64,000 bases of DNA. Source: Deltaproteobacteria bacterium (GTDB lineage Bacteria; Myxococcota_A; Polyangia; DRWM01; JAAZOP01). The position numbers were made by a program, and so were the translations under genes. The stretch is taken from NCBI GenBank assembly GCA_016218815.1, contig JACRCX010000025.1, positions 173,389 through 237,388 of the forward strand. Reading direction: 5' to 3'. The notes under the pieces were generated by a model that was given only the letters and a program-made list of their open reading frames with translations, did no database searches and was not told the origin of the DNA. Positions 16,368 to 25,060 of this stretch are shown piece after piece (position 1 is the stretch's first letter; each line of letters opens with the position of its first letter).

Positions 16368-17530
16368 ACCGGCGGTGGCTCGGCGTCGTCGACGAGGATG
16401 CGGGCGATGATCTCGCGCATGATCTCGGAGGTGCCGGCGACGATCGTGCCGGGACGCGCGTCGCGGTAGAAACGCGAGATCGGATACTCCTCCATCAGGC
16501 CGAAGCCGCCGAAGAGCTGGAGACACTCGTCCGCGACCCGCTTGGCCACCTCGGTCCCCAGGAGCTTCGCCATCGAGCACTCGCGGATGCAGGGGTGGCC
16601 GTTCTGGTGCAGCCACGCCGCGTGGTGCACGAGGCAGCGCGCGGATTCGACCTCGGTCGCCAGGTCGGCGACCTTGTGCGCAAGGGCCTGGAACTTCGTC
16701 AGCGGGCGGCCGAACGCCTTGCGCTCGCGCATGTAGGCCAGGGTCTCATCGAGGCAGAGGCGGGCGGAGCCGACGCCGATCGCGGCGCCGCAGAGACGCT
16801 CGAGCTGGAACGCCTCCATGAGGTAGTAGAAGCCCATGTTCTCTTCGCCGATCAACCGGTCGAGCGGGACCCTGACGTCCTCGAAGGCCAGCTCGGCGGT
16901 ATCGGACGAGTGCCAGCCGATCTTCTCCAGGCGGCGAGCGACGCGGACGCCCGGGAGGTCGGTGTCGACGACGAACAGGGAGATGCCCCCGACGCCGTGT
17001 TCGGGTGCGGTTTTCGCCGCGACCGTGAGGAACTGCCCGTCGGCGCCATTGGTGATGAAGATCTTGCTGCCGTTGAGCAGGAAGTGGTCGTCCTTCCGCA
17101 CGGCGCGGGTGCGCAGCGCCGAGACGTCGGAGCCCGCATCGGGCTCGGTCACCGCCAGCGCGCCGACGACCTTGCCGGCGACCGAGGGCGGCACGTAGCG
17201 CTGCTTCAGCGCCTCGCTCCCCCAGCGGAAGATGTGCTGGGAGGCCATGAACTGCTGGACGGAGACGGCGGCGCAGAAGCCGCCCATGCGGGAGCGCGGC
17301 AGCTCCTCGAGGAACGCGACGGCGTGGAAGACGTCCCCGCCCGCGCCGCCCAGCTCGGGAGGGAAGAGCAGACCCAGGAACCCCAGCTCGCCCATGCGGG
17401 CGAAGATCGAGCGCGGGATCCGGCGCTCCTTCTCCCAGGCGTCGGCGTTCGGCGCGACCTCCTTCTCCAGGAAGCGCCGCACGGAAGCGCGGAAGGTGTC
17501 GTGTTCGGGGGTGAAGTACGGGGACGGCAT
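16349..17530 (-). CDS. Acyl-CoA dehydrogenase
   Basis: A 393-residue flavoenzyme that introduces the first double bond in acyl-CoA oxidation. The order is typical: N-terminal helical domain, FAD/acyl segment (ALAVTEPDAGSDVSALRTRA), NGSKIFITNG, then the C-terminal helical domain (GRPLTKFQALAHKVADLATE) and GTSEIMREIIAR. The MCAD/SCAD-type catalytic Glu before GTSE is Ala, and E244 in FQLERLCGAA fits the helix-G base of long-chain and isovaleryl types. AGGAGG lies 8 nt before the ATG; a GTG at 17533 is possible. It is the last gene of the thiolase-FadJ-dehydrogenase operon. Its final residues come from a heptad repeat. Confidence 0.95.
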   Translation of the reverse strand: MPSPYFTPEHDTFRASVRRFLEKEVAPNADAWEKERRIPRSIFARMGELGFLGLLFPPELGGAGGDVFHAVAFLEELPRSRMGGFCAAVSVQQFMASQHIFRWGSEALKQRYVPPSVAGKVVGALAVTEPDAGSDVSALRTRAVRKDDHFLLNGSKIFITNGADGQFLTVAAKTAPEHGVGGISLFVVDTDLPGVRVARRLEKIGWHSSDTAELAFEDVRVPLDRLIGEENMGFYYLMEAFQLERLCGAAIGVGSARLCLDETLAYMRERKAFGRPLTKFQALAHKVADLATEVESARCLVHHAAWLHQNGHPCIRECSMAKLLGTEVAKRVADECLQLFGGFGLMEEYPISRFYRDARPGTIVAGTSEIMREIIARILVDDAEPPPVSARSS

Positions 17531-17550
17531 CACCGGGACCTCCTGACCCT

Positions 17551-17606
17551 CCGAACCGCGCCCTTCAGGGCGCGGCTGGAGCCGCGGGCTGAAGCCCGCG
17601 GTTCGG
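17551..17606. repeat. Inverted pair of REP-like hairpins inside the beta-oxidation operon
   Basis: Two perfect hairpins, CCGCGCCC-TTCA-GGGCGCGG (17556-17575) and CCGCGGGC-TGAA-GCCCGCGG (17582-17601), are arranged as one large imperfect palindrome with CCGAACCGCG at one end and CGCGGTTCGG at the other. They lie between the fadJ-like stop and the dehydrogenase start. They could attenuate or stabilise the transcript. A near-identical unit occurs at 49705-49730. Confidence 0.75.
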
Positions 17607-17616
17607 TGAACGGCAT

Positions 17617-17655
17617 GGCGGACTCATGACTCATGACTCACGACTCACGACTCCC
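17617..17655. repeat. GACTCAT/GACTCAC heptad array overlapping the fadJ-like stop codon
   Basis: Five heptads (GACTCAT twice, GACTCAC twice, GACTCCC) run through the 3' end of the FadJ-like gene on the minus strand. The final Glu-Ser and the TGA stop at 17645-17647 are read from the repeat. The array belongs to the same general class of post-stop short repeats seen elsewhere in the window. Confidence 0.7.
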
Positions 17656-19765
17656 CATGGAACCGGCCGCCCTTGCGGGCGAGGTCGACCAGCATGGCCG
17701 GGGGCGCGAAGCGGGGGCCGTGGCGGCCGGCCAGCTCCTCCATGCGGCGGACGACGGCGTCGGCGCCGACGGCATCGACGTGGCGGAACGGGCCGCCGCG
17801 GAACGGCGGGAAGCCGAGCCCCAGGATGCCGGCCGTGTCGCCGTCGCCCGGCGAGGCGATGACGCCTTCCTCCAGACACCGGATTGCCTCGCCGACCATG
17901 AGCAGGGCGAGGCGGTCGGCGAGGTCGGCCGCCGGGATCTCGCGCGGTTTGCGACCGTCGAAGAACGCGTAGACCTCGCCGTTCGGGCGCTTGCGGGCCT
18001 TCTTCCCCGGCGGCGGGTAGACGTAGAAACCGCGGCCGCTCTTGCGACCCAGGAAACCGGCCTCCTTGAGCTTCGGCAGCGCGGCGTTGACCACGCCGCC
18101 GCGCTCGACGAAGAGCGCCCCCAGGTCGCGGGCGACGTGGGCGCCGACGTCGATGCCGACCTCGTCGACCAGCGCGATCGGTCCCACGGGGAAGCCGAAG
18201 TCGAGCAGCGCCCCGTCCACCGCTTCCACGGTCGCTCCCTCGCCGATGACGATCATCGCCTCGTTGAGGTACGGCGCGAGGAGGCGGGTCGTGAAGAAGC
18301 CGGGGCCGTCCTTGACGACGACGACCGACTTGCCCTGCGCGGCGGCGAAGGCCCTGGCCGTGTCGACCGCCCACGGCGCGGTCGCCGGTGCGACGATCAG
18401 CTCCAGAAGGGGCATCTTGGGCACGGGCGAGAAGTAGTGCATCCCCAGCACGCGCTCGGGATGCTTCGCGCCTTCGGCGACGCGGGCGATGGCCAGCGCG
18501 GAGGTGTTCGACGCGTACACCGCCTCGGGGGAAATCGCCTCCTCGGCCTCGGCGAGCACGCGGCGCTTGAGCGCCAGATCCTCGAAGACGGCCTCGACGA
18601 CGATGTCCGCGCCGCGCAGGTCGTCGACCGATTTCGTCAGGAGCAGGCGCGAGCGGCGCCGATCGGCCTCGTCGCGGTGCAGCGCGCCCGACTTGACCTG
18701 CTTGCGCAGACCCTCGTCGATCGACCTCGCGGCGCTCGTGAGGACGTCGTCGTTGATGTCGCGCAGCACGACCGGGGCGAGGCCCAGGGACACGGAGGCG
18801 ATGCCGGCGCCCATGAAGCCGGCGCCGAGGATCGCGGCGCGGCGGATCGGTCGCGGCTGCGCGCCGGCGGGGGACTTCTTCGCTTCGGTCATGGCGAGGA
18901 ACAGGCGGACGAGCGAGCGGGACTCCGGGCCGACGCCGAGTGTGGCGAAGTGCCGGCTCTCGCACTCCTGGCCGGCGGCGGCGCCCTTGAGCAGGCCGGT
19001 CTGGACGCATTCCAGGATGGCGAGCGGCGCCGGGTAGAGGCCGCGCGTGCGGCGCAGGACCTGCTTGCGCGCGGTGCGCAACACGACGAGGCAGAGCGGC
19101 GGCAGGAGCAGGAGGCGCTGGGCCAGGGGCAGCTCGCGGCGCGCGAGCTTGCCGTCGGCGAGGGCCCGGGCGGCGCGGGCCGCGGTGTCGGCGATCCCGC
19201 CGGGGGTGGTGAGGGCGTCGACCAGGCCGAGCTTGTGCGCCTTGCGGGCCCGGATGCGGCCCCCGGCCAGAAGCAGCGGCAGCGCGGCGGGGAGGCCGAT
19301 CCGCCGGGGCAGGCGCTGCGTGCCGCCACCGGCCGGAAGCAGGCCGAGCATGACCTCGGCGGCGGAGAAGACGGTCTCCGGGTCGTCCGAGGCGACGACG
19401 TAATGGCACGCGAGGGCGATCTCGAGGCCACCGCCGAGCGCGGCGCCGTGGATGGCGGCGACGACGGGTTTCGGCGAGGCGGCGACGCGGTCGAGCAGCT
19501 TCTGTCCGCGGCGGGAGAGGGCTTCGATGTCCGCGGCCGACAGGCCCTCGAGCACCTTCAGGTCGGCACCCGCGACGAAGCTGCCCGGCTTGCCGCTGGC
19601 GACAACGAGGGCGTGGACGGAGGGGTCGTCGAGCAGCGGAGCGGTCTCGCGCTCCAACTCGTCGACGAGCCCGGGGGAGAGGGTGTTGACCGGGCGGCCG
19701 GCGACGTCGAGGAAGAGGATCGCGACGCCGTCGTCCCGCCGCTCGAGGCGCAGGTTGGTGCTCAT
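17645..19765 (-). CDS. fadJ: Fatty-acid oxidation complex alpha-type protein (enoyl-CoA hydratase / 3-hydroxyacyl-CoA dehydrogenase)
   Basis: A 706-residue bifunctional enzyme. The N-terminal crotonase domain (~1-190) has SFVAGADLKVLEG and both hydratase glutamates (GGGLE and SAAEVMLGL). The NAD-binding Rossmann motif GAGFMGAGIA starts near residue 310, and the dehydrogenase catalytic His/Glu region is MHYFSPVPKMPLLELI. Two C-terminal HAD domains follow. Order and length match FadJ/FadB. GAGGAGG precedes the ATG at 19765. It begins 10 bp after the thiolase gene, so the two subunits are probably made together and form a beta-oxidation complex in the cytoplasm. Confidence 0.95.
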   Translation of the reverse strand: MSTNLRLERRDDGVAILFLDVAGRPVNTLSPGLVDELERETAPLLDDPSVHALVVASGKPGSFVAGADLKVLEGLSAADIEALSRRGQKLLDRVAASPKPVVAAIHGAALGGGLEIALACHYVVASDDPETVFSAAEVMLGLLPAGGGTQRLPRRIGLPAALPLLLAGGRIRARKAHKLGLVDALTTPGGIADTAARAARALADGKLARRELPLAQRLLLLPPLCLVVLRTARKQVLRRTRGLYPAPLAILECVQTGLLKGAAAGQECESRHFATLGVGPESRSLVRLFLAMTEAKKSPAGAQPRPIRRAAILGAGFMGAGIASVSLGLAPVVLRDINDDVLTSAARSIDEGLRKQVKSGALHRDEADRRRSRLLLTKSVDDLRGADIVVEAVFEDLALKRRVLAEAEEAISPEAVYASNTSALAIARVAEGAKHPERVLGMHYFSPVPKMPLLELIVAPATAPWAVDTARAFAAAQGKSVVVVKDGPGFFTTRLLAPYLNEAMIVIGEGATVEAVDGALLDFGFPVGPIALVDEVGIDVGAHVARDLGALFVERGGVVNAALPKLKEAGFLGRKSGRGFYVYPPPGKKARKRPNGEVYAFFDGRKPREIPAADLADRLALLMVGEAIRCLEEGVIASPGDGDTAGILGLGFPPFRGGPFRHVDAVGADAVVRRMEELAGRHGPRFAPPAMLVDLARKGGRFHGES

Positions 19766-19775
19766 CGGGTCCTCC

Positions 19776-21059
19776 TCACGGCCGCTCCAGGACCATGGCG
19801 ATGCCGATCGCGCCGGCGGCGCAGGCGGCGACGATGCCCCGACGGGCCTTCTCGTGGCGCATCCGGTGCACGGCGTTGAGGATCAGGCGCGCTCCCGTGG
19901 CGCCGAACGGGTGGCCCAGGGAGAGCGAGCCGCCCCAGAGGTTGAGACGGCCGGTGTCGATGAGCCCGACCGGACGGTCCTTTCCGAGCCGGTCGCGGCA
20001 GAACGGCCCGTCGGCGAGCATCTTCCGCACGGCGAGCACCTGGGCCGCGAACGCCTCGTGCAGCTCGACGACCTCGACGTCGTCCAGCGCCACGCCGGCG
20101 GCATCCAGCGCGCGGGGCATGGCGATGGCGGGGCCGAGGAGCAGCTCTTCGCGCGGGTCCATGCCGACGACGGAGGAGGAGCGGATGACGGCGAGCGGCT
20201 CGAGGCGGAGGGCGCGGGCCTTGCGCTCGCTCATGAGCAGCACGGCGGCGGCGCCGTCGGTGAGGAAGGAGCTGTTGGCGGCGGTGACGGTGCCGAGCTT
20301 GCGGTCGAAGGCGGGGGAGAGTTTGGCGACCTTCTCGAGGGTCGTGTCGCCGCGGAAGCCGTTGTCGGCCACGATCGGCTTCTTGCGCGAGGGAAGGAAG
20401 GCGGGCTCGATCTGGGTGAGCAGGCCCGCCTCGGTCGCCTTCGCGGCGCGCGTGTGCGAGAGCACGGCGTACTCGTCCTGCTCCCGGCGGCCGATGGCCA
20501 GGCGGCGGGCGAGGCGCTCGCAGTTCTGGCCCATCGTCTCGCCGGTGGTGAACTCGGCGATCGCCGGGGCCTCGGGGAGGAGGTCGGCCGGCTTGAGGCC
20601 TCCGAGGAGTTTCAGCCAGTCGCGGGCACCTTTGGCCTTCTGGGAGGCGATGAGGCGCTGGCGCACGGGCTTGCGGAAGCGGATCGGCGCGTCGGAGAGG
20701 GTTTCGGCGCCGGCGGCGACGACGACGTCGGCAGCGCCGGTCTGGATGGCGCGCACGCCGTCGATGGCGGCCTGAAGGGAGGAGACGCAGGCGACGGTGA
20801 CGGTGTAGGCGGGGCAGGAGACGGGGATGCCGGCGCCGACGACGACCTCGCGGCCGAGGTTGGTGGTGGCGGGGTCGGCGACGACGGAGCCCATGACGAG
20901 GAGGTCGATGGCGGCGGGTGCGATGCGCGTGCGGTGCAGCAGCCCGGCGACCGCCATGCGACCCAGGTCGTACGCGGTGAGGTCGGCGAAGTCGGTGCCC
21001 GAGCGCAGGAACGGCGTGCGGGCCCCATCGATGACGACGACGGGTTCGAGCGTGGACAT
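19776..21059 (-). CDS. fadI: Acetyl-CoA C-acyltransferase (thiolase)
   Basis: A 427-residue thiolase that cleaves 3-ketoacyl-CoA. The nucleophile is C91 in VTVACVSSLQA; further active-site motifs are HEAFAAQVL, GHPFGATG and the C-terminal CAAGAIG. The sequence resembles the FadI type rather than FadA (opinion from motif context). AAGGGG lies 8 nt before the ATG at 21059. It is the first gene of the beta-oxidation operon and is divergent from the cysteine-rich lipoprotein at 21242. Confidence 0.93.
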   Translation of the reverse strand: MSTLEPVVVIDGARTPFLRSGTDFADLTAYDLGRMAVAGLLHRTRIAPAAIDLLVMGSVVADPATTNLGREVVVGAGIPVSCPAYTVTVACVSSLQAAIDGVRAIQTGAADVVVAAGAETLSDAPIRFRKPVRQRLIASQKAKGARDWLKLLGGLKPADLLPEAPAIAEFTTGETMGQNCERLARRLAIGRREQDEYAVLSHTRAAKATEAGLLTQIEPAFLPSRKKPIVADNGFRGDTTLEKVAKLSPAFDRKLGTVTAANSSFLTDGAAAVLLMSERKARALRLEPLAVIRSSSVVGMDPREELLLGPAIAMPRALDAAGVALDDVEVVELHEAFAAQVLAVRKMLADGPFCRDRLGKDRPVGLIDTGRLNLWGGSLSLGHPFGATGARLILNAVHRMRHEKARRGIVAACAAGAIGIAMVLERP

Positions 21060-21099
21060 GGCGAAACCCCTTTCCCTTCTCCTGCGCGGTCTCCCCGCT

Positions 21100-21190
21100 A
21101 GATACCCCGTAAGGCGGACCGTTGTCTCGTGCAAACGGGAGGAGTGCGGGAGCGCGGGCGGGAGTTGGACGATCGGCGAGATACCCCGTA
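21100..21190. promoter_or_regulatory. Two AGATACCCCGTA repeats in the divergent promoter region
   Basis: The 12-mer AGATACCCCGTA is present at 21100-21111 and again at 21179-21190. These lie in the 182-bp gap between the thiolase start (minus) and the lipoprotein start at 21242 (plus). Each contains the small palindrome TAC-CCC-GTA. One copy lies near each gene, as expected for a shared regulator site. The regulator is unknown. Confidence 0.45.
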
Positions 21191-21241
21191 TGCTTCGCGC
21201 GAACGTCCCGGCGGACGTCGGGAAGATGGAGGGATGCGGCC

Positions 21242-24200
21242 ATGCGTGCACGCGTTTCGCGGTCGGCGGCGCTTGGGGTGCTTTGGACCTGCGCGGTGGC
21301 AGCGGGCGGGTGCGCAACGGGCACGGGGTCCGCGGCGGACGCCGAGGCGGGGGAGGGAGTCGAAGGCATCGACGGTTGGGACGACTTCGGGGAGGGGGGC
21401 GGCGAAGAAGCCGGCGAAGGCGTCGAAGGCGAGGGCGACGGCGGGAGAGACGACGGAGGCGAGCCGGGGGACGAGGGGGCCGACGGGGATGACGCGGGAG
21501 AGGCGGGTTGCGCGACGGTCGAGGAGTGCGACGACGGGGTGGAGTGCACGGTGGATTCGTGCGACCCGCGCGACGGGAGCTGCAAGCACGAGGCGTTGGA
21601 CTTGGCGTGCGACGACGGCAATCCGTGCTCGGGCGCGGAGACGTGCGACGTCGTGCTGGGTTGCCTGCCGGGCACGCCGGTGGACTGCTCGGACGAGTAC
21701 GACTGCACGGTCGATGCGTGCGACGCCCTGACGACGGAGTGCCGTCATACGCCGAGCCACGCGCTGTGCACGGCGCCGCAGATCTGCGATCCCGGCCGCG
21801 GCGGCTGCGCCGATCCGCCGACCTGCGCGACCGACGTCGACTGCGACGACGGCGACGACTGCAACGGGGTCGAGACGTGCGGCCCAGGCCTGTACTGCGT
21901 TCCCGGCACTGCCGTCGTCTGTGACGACGGCGTGGATTGCACAGCCGATTCCTGCGACCCGGCGGGCGGGGCGTGCACGTTCACGCCCAACGACGCGGTC
22001 TGCGCGGACGCGGACCTGTGCAACGGCGACGAGACGTGCGACCCGGTTGCGGGATGCCGGCCCGGGACACCGGTGGACTGCGACGACGGAATCGGCTGCA
22101 CCGCGGACACCTGCACGACGTCGACGGGTCGCTGCCACAACGCGGCCGACGACGCGGTCTGCGACGACGGCGTGCTGTGCAACGGCCAGGAGATCTGCGA
22201 CGTGCGGTCGGGCTGCGCGGCGGGCACGCCGCCGACGTGCAGCGACGGCATCGCCTGCACCGACGACCGCTGCAACGCCGGGACGGACCGCTGCATGAAC
22301 ACGCCGAACGACGCGACGTGTTCGGACGGGCTGTTCTGCAACGGTGCGGAGGTCTGCTCGACGGCGACCGGCTGCGGGCCCGGGACGCCGCCGGCATGCA
22401 GCGACGGCGTCGCGTGCACGACGGACGCGTGCGACCCCACGGCCGGCGGCGGGACGGGAGCCTGCGTCTCGACGGCGCCGGATCGCGATCGCGACACGTA
22501 TCCCGACGCGGCGTGCACCGGAACGGACTGCGACGACCTGGACGCGGCGGTGCACCCCGGCGCGGCGGAGAGCTGCAACGCGATCGATGACGACTGCGAG
22601 GGCGGCACGGACGAGGCCTACGCGTGCGTCCGCGGGACGACGATGTCCTGCAGCACGAGCTGCGGCTCGGCCGGCACGCAGCTGTGCTCCAACACCTGCG
22701 CCTGGGGCGCGTGCACGCCGCCCGCGGAGACCTGCAACGGGTTCGACGACGACTGCCTCGCCGGCTGCGACAACGGCTGGGAGTGCTGCCGGGGCGAAAC
22801 GCGCTCGCAGGGTTGCGGCTTCTGCGGCACGCAGACCCGCTCGTGCGGCGCCACGTGCGCCTGGGGCGTCTGGGGGACGTGCACGGGCAGCGGCGTGTGC
22901 GCGGCCGGGGGGACGGAGACGAGGGCCTGCACGTGCGGCGGCACCGAGTCGCGGACGTGCGGGTCGGGCTGCACGTGGGGCGCCTGGAGCGGCTGCGCGG
23001 CGGGGGCGTGCACGCCCGCAGCGACGCAGGCCTGCACGACCTCCTGCGGCACCACCGGCTCGCAGACCTGCTCGGCCACCTGCTCGTGGGGCGCTTGCAC
23101 CCCGCCCGCCGAGGTCTGCAACGGCGCGGACGACGACTGCGACCTGACCTGCGACGACGGGGTGGGCACCTGCTGCCGCGGCGCGACGGAGACGGCGAGC
23201 TGCGGCGCATGCGCCACCCAGACCCGCACCTGCAACGCCTCGTGCGGCTGGGGCGCCTGGGGCACCTGCACCGGCGGCGGGGTCTGCACGCCGGGGGCGA
23301 CGGAGAACCGGGCCTGCACCTGCGGCGGGACGGAGTCGCGCACGTGCCTGGGCACCTGCCTGTGGAGCGCCTGGAGCGGCTGCGCGGCGGGAGCGTGCAC
23401 GCCGGGTTCGAGCCGCTCGTGCGCGACGGGGTGCGGCTCGAGCGGCACGGAGCAGTGCACGGCAAGCTGCACGTGGAGCGGGACGTGCGTTCCGCCGGCC
23501 GAGACCTGCAACGGCGCGGACGACGACTGCGTCGCGGGTTGCGACAACGGGGTGGGCGAGTGCTGCCGCGGCGGGACGCAGAGCCAGAGCTGCGGCTTCT
23601 GCGGCACGCAGAACAGGACGTGCAGCGCGTCCTGCGGCTGGGGCGCCTGGGGCTCGTGCACGGGCGGCGGCGTCTGCGCCGCGGGCTCGACCGAGACGCG
23701 CACCTGCGCCTGCGGCGGGACCGAGTCGCGCACCTGCCTGGGCACCTGCGCCTGGGGCGCCTGGAGCGGCTGCGGCTCGGGCTCGTGCACGCCGGGCACG
23801 ACCGGCTCCTGCACGACCTCGTGCCTCTCGACGGGCTCGCGGCTGTGCCAGCCCGACTGCACGTGGGGCGTGTGCAACCCGCCGGCCGAGTCGTGCAACG
23901 GCGCCGACGACGACTGCGTGTCCGGCTGCGACAACGGCGTCGGCACGTGCTGCCGCGGCGCCACGGAGTCGCAGGTCTGCGGGTACTGCAGCACGGGCAC
24001 GCAGTCGCGTGCCTGCAGCGCGACCTGCGCGTGGGGCGGCTGGAGCGCGTGCGTCGGCGGCGGCGCCTGCTCGTCCGGGACGACCCAGGCGTGCAGCAAC
24101 TCGTGCGGCGCCGCCGGCACGCAGACGTGCTCGCCGAGCTGCGCGTGGGGCACGTGCTGTGGGGCGGAGGTCTGCGGGAACACCTGCGACGACGACTGCG

Positions 24201-24982
24201 ACGGCTTGACCAACGAGGGCTGCTCGTGCACGGGCGACACCTGTGCCTGCACCCTCACGGTCGCCGGCGCGGGCGGAACCTACACCGGCACGACGTCCGG
24301 GATGGCGAACAACACGTCCGGGAGCTGCGCCTCGTCGGCCTGCCCCGACGTGGTGTACTCGTTCACACCGACGACGACCGGCACGTGGGCGATCGACACG
24401 AACGGTTCGGGCTTCGATACGGTCCTGTACGTGCACTCGGCCGGCTGCCCGGGGACGCAGATCGCGTGCGACGACGACAGCGGCAGCGGGAACCAGTCGC
24501 GCGTGCTGGTGAGCCTGACGGCGGGGACCACGTACTACGTCTTCGTCGACGGCTACAACGGCTTGTTCGGCTGCGCGTCGGGCAGCTACACGCTGCACGT
24601 CTACCTCAGCGTGAGCGGCGGGGACACGTGCGCCGCGGCGCCGGCGATCTCCGGCGCCGGGACCTGGGCCGGCGACACCTGCGCGCTGGCGGCCGACTAC
24701 GACGGCACCTGCGCCGGAACGGGCGGACGGGACGCCGTCTTCGCCTGGACCGCCCCTTCGGCCGGCACGTGGAACTTCGACCTCCAGTATTCGGCCTACG
24801 ACACCGTGATCTACGTGCGCTCGGCCTCCTGCACCGGCACGCAGGTGGGCTGCGACGACGACTACTGGGCCGTCGCCGGCGCCTCGTACTTCAGCGCCAG
24901 CCTCTCCGCCGGCCTGTACTACGTCTTTGTGGACGGGTACGGCAGCACGGACTGCGGGGCGTACCAGCTCGATATCTACTAG
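21242..24982 (+). CDS. Very large cysteine-rich repeat lipoprotein with C-terminal PPC-like domains
   Basis: A 1246-residue protein. A signal peptide ends in the lipobox AAGGC (Cys ~24), then an Asp/Glu/Gly linker to ~90. Next come ~6 short Cys/Asp repeats (CDDGVxCTxDxC, CNGxETC), then a MopE-like CNGxDDDC section. This contains four long units starting near 22732, 23116, 23506 and 23893 (384, 390 and 387 nt apart), each with CNGADDDC, CCRGxTxSQ and WGxWxxC parts. Two pre-peptidase C-terminal-like beta domains end the protein (YSFTPTTTGTWAIDT, then DAVFAWTAPSAGTWNFDLQ). It is probably a surface, metal-binding or adhesive protein. The family of repeats is known; the role is not. Confidence 0.9.
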   Translation: MRARVSRSAALGVLWTCAVAAGGCATGTGSAADAEAGEGVEGIDGWDDFGEGGGEEAGEGVEGEGDGGRDDGGEPGDEGADGDDAGEAGCATVEECDDGVECTVDSCDPRDGSCKHEALDLACDDGNPCSGAETCDVVLGCLPGTPVDCSDEYDCTVDACDALTTECRHTPSHALCTAPQICDPGRGGCADPPTCATDVDCDDGDDCNGVETCGPGLYCVPGTAVVCDDGVDCTADSCDPAGGACTFTPNDAVCADADLCNGDETCDPVAGCRPGTPVDCDDGIGCTADTCTTSTGRCHNAADDAVCDDGVLCNGQEICDVRSGCAAGTPPTCSDGIACTDDRCNAGTDRCMNTPNDATCSDGLFCNGAEVCSTATGCGPGTPPACSDGVACTTDACDPTAGGGTGACVSTAPDRDRDTYPDAACTGTDCDDLDAAVHPGAAESCNAIDDDCEGGTDEAYACVRGTTMSCSTSCGSAGTQLCSNTCAWGACTPPAETCNGFDDDCLAGCDNGWECCRGETRSQGCGFCGTQTRSCGATCAWGVWGTCTGSGVCAAGGTETRACTCGGTESRTCGSGCTWGAWSGCAAGACTPAATQACTTSCGTTGSQTCSATCSWGACTPPAEVCNGADDDCDLTCDDGVGTCCRGATETASCGACATQTRTCNASCGWGAWGTCTGGGVCTPGATENRACTCGGTESRTCLGTCLWSAWSGCAAGACTPGSSRSCATGCGSSGTEQCTASCTWSGTCVPPAETCNGADDDCVAGCDNGVGECCRGGTQSQSCGFCGTQNRTCSASCGWGAWGSCTGGGVCAAGSTETRTCACGGTESRTCLGTCAWGAWSGCGSGSCTPGTTGSCTTSCLSTGSRLCQPDCTWGVCNPPAESCNGADDDCVSGCDNGVGTCCRGATESQVCGYCSTGTQSRACSATCAWGGWSACVGGGACSSGTTQACSNSCGAAGTQTCSPSCAWGTCCGAEVCGNTCDDDCDGLTNEGCSCTGDTCACTLTVAGAGGTYTGTTSGMANNTSGSCASSACPDVVYSFTPTTTGTWAIDTNGSGFDTVLYVHSAGCPGTQIACDDDSGSGNQSRVLVSLTAGTTYYVFVDGYNGLFGCASGSYTLHVYLSVSGGDTCAAAPAISGAGTWAGDTCALAADYDGTCAGTGGRDAVFAWTAPSAGTWNFDLQYSAYDTVIYVRSASCTGTQVGCDDDYWAVAGASYFSASLSAGLYYVFVDGYGSTDCGAYQLDIY

Positions 24983-25020
24983 GCGAGCGGCCGAGCGGTC
25001 GAGCGGTCGAGCGGTCGAGG
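24983..25020 (+). repeat. Octamer array directly after a stop codon
   Basis: GCGAGCGGCCGAGCGG followed by (TCGAGCGG) units begins at the first base after the TAG of the 21242-24982 gene. It is the CCGCTCGG family read on the coding strand. The same family follows the stops at 31126 and 34177. Confidence 0.7.
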
Positions 25021-25060
25021 CAGGGCGCTGGGGCGGGCAGGGCGCCGCTTCGGACGTCGC

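Noticed and set aside
17556..17601. Rho-independent terminator at the two hairpins
   Set aside because: No run of T follows either stem on either strand, and the hairpins lie inside an operon, so a REP-like role is more likely.
17633..21101. Long plus-strand open frames opposite the thiolase and FadJ-like genes
   Set aside because: The minus-strand enzymes have complete active-site motifs. The plus-strand frames have Asp/Gly/Arg-rich composition with no family features.
21098..24598. A very long open frame on the minus strand opposite the cysteine-rich lipoprotein
   Set aside because: The plus-strand protein has a signal peptide, lipobox and known repeats. The minus-strand frame is open only because the repeated GC-rich codons avoid stops; its protein is Ala/Arg/Gly-rich without motifs.
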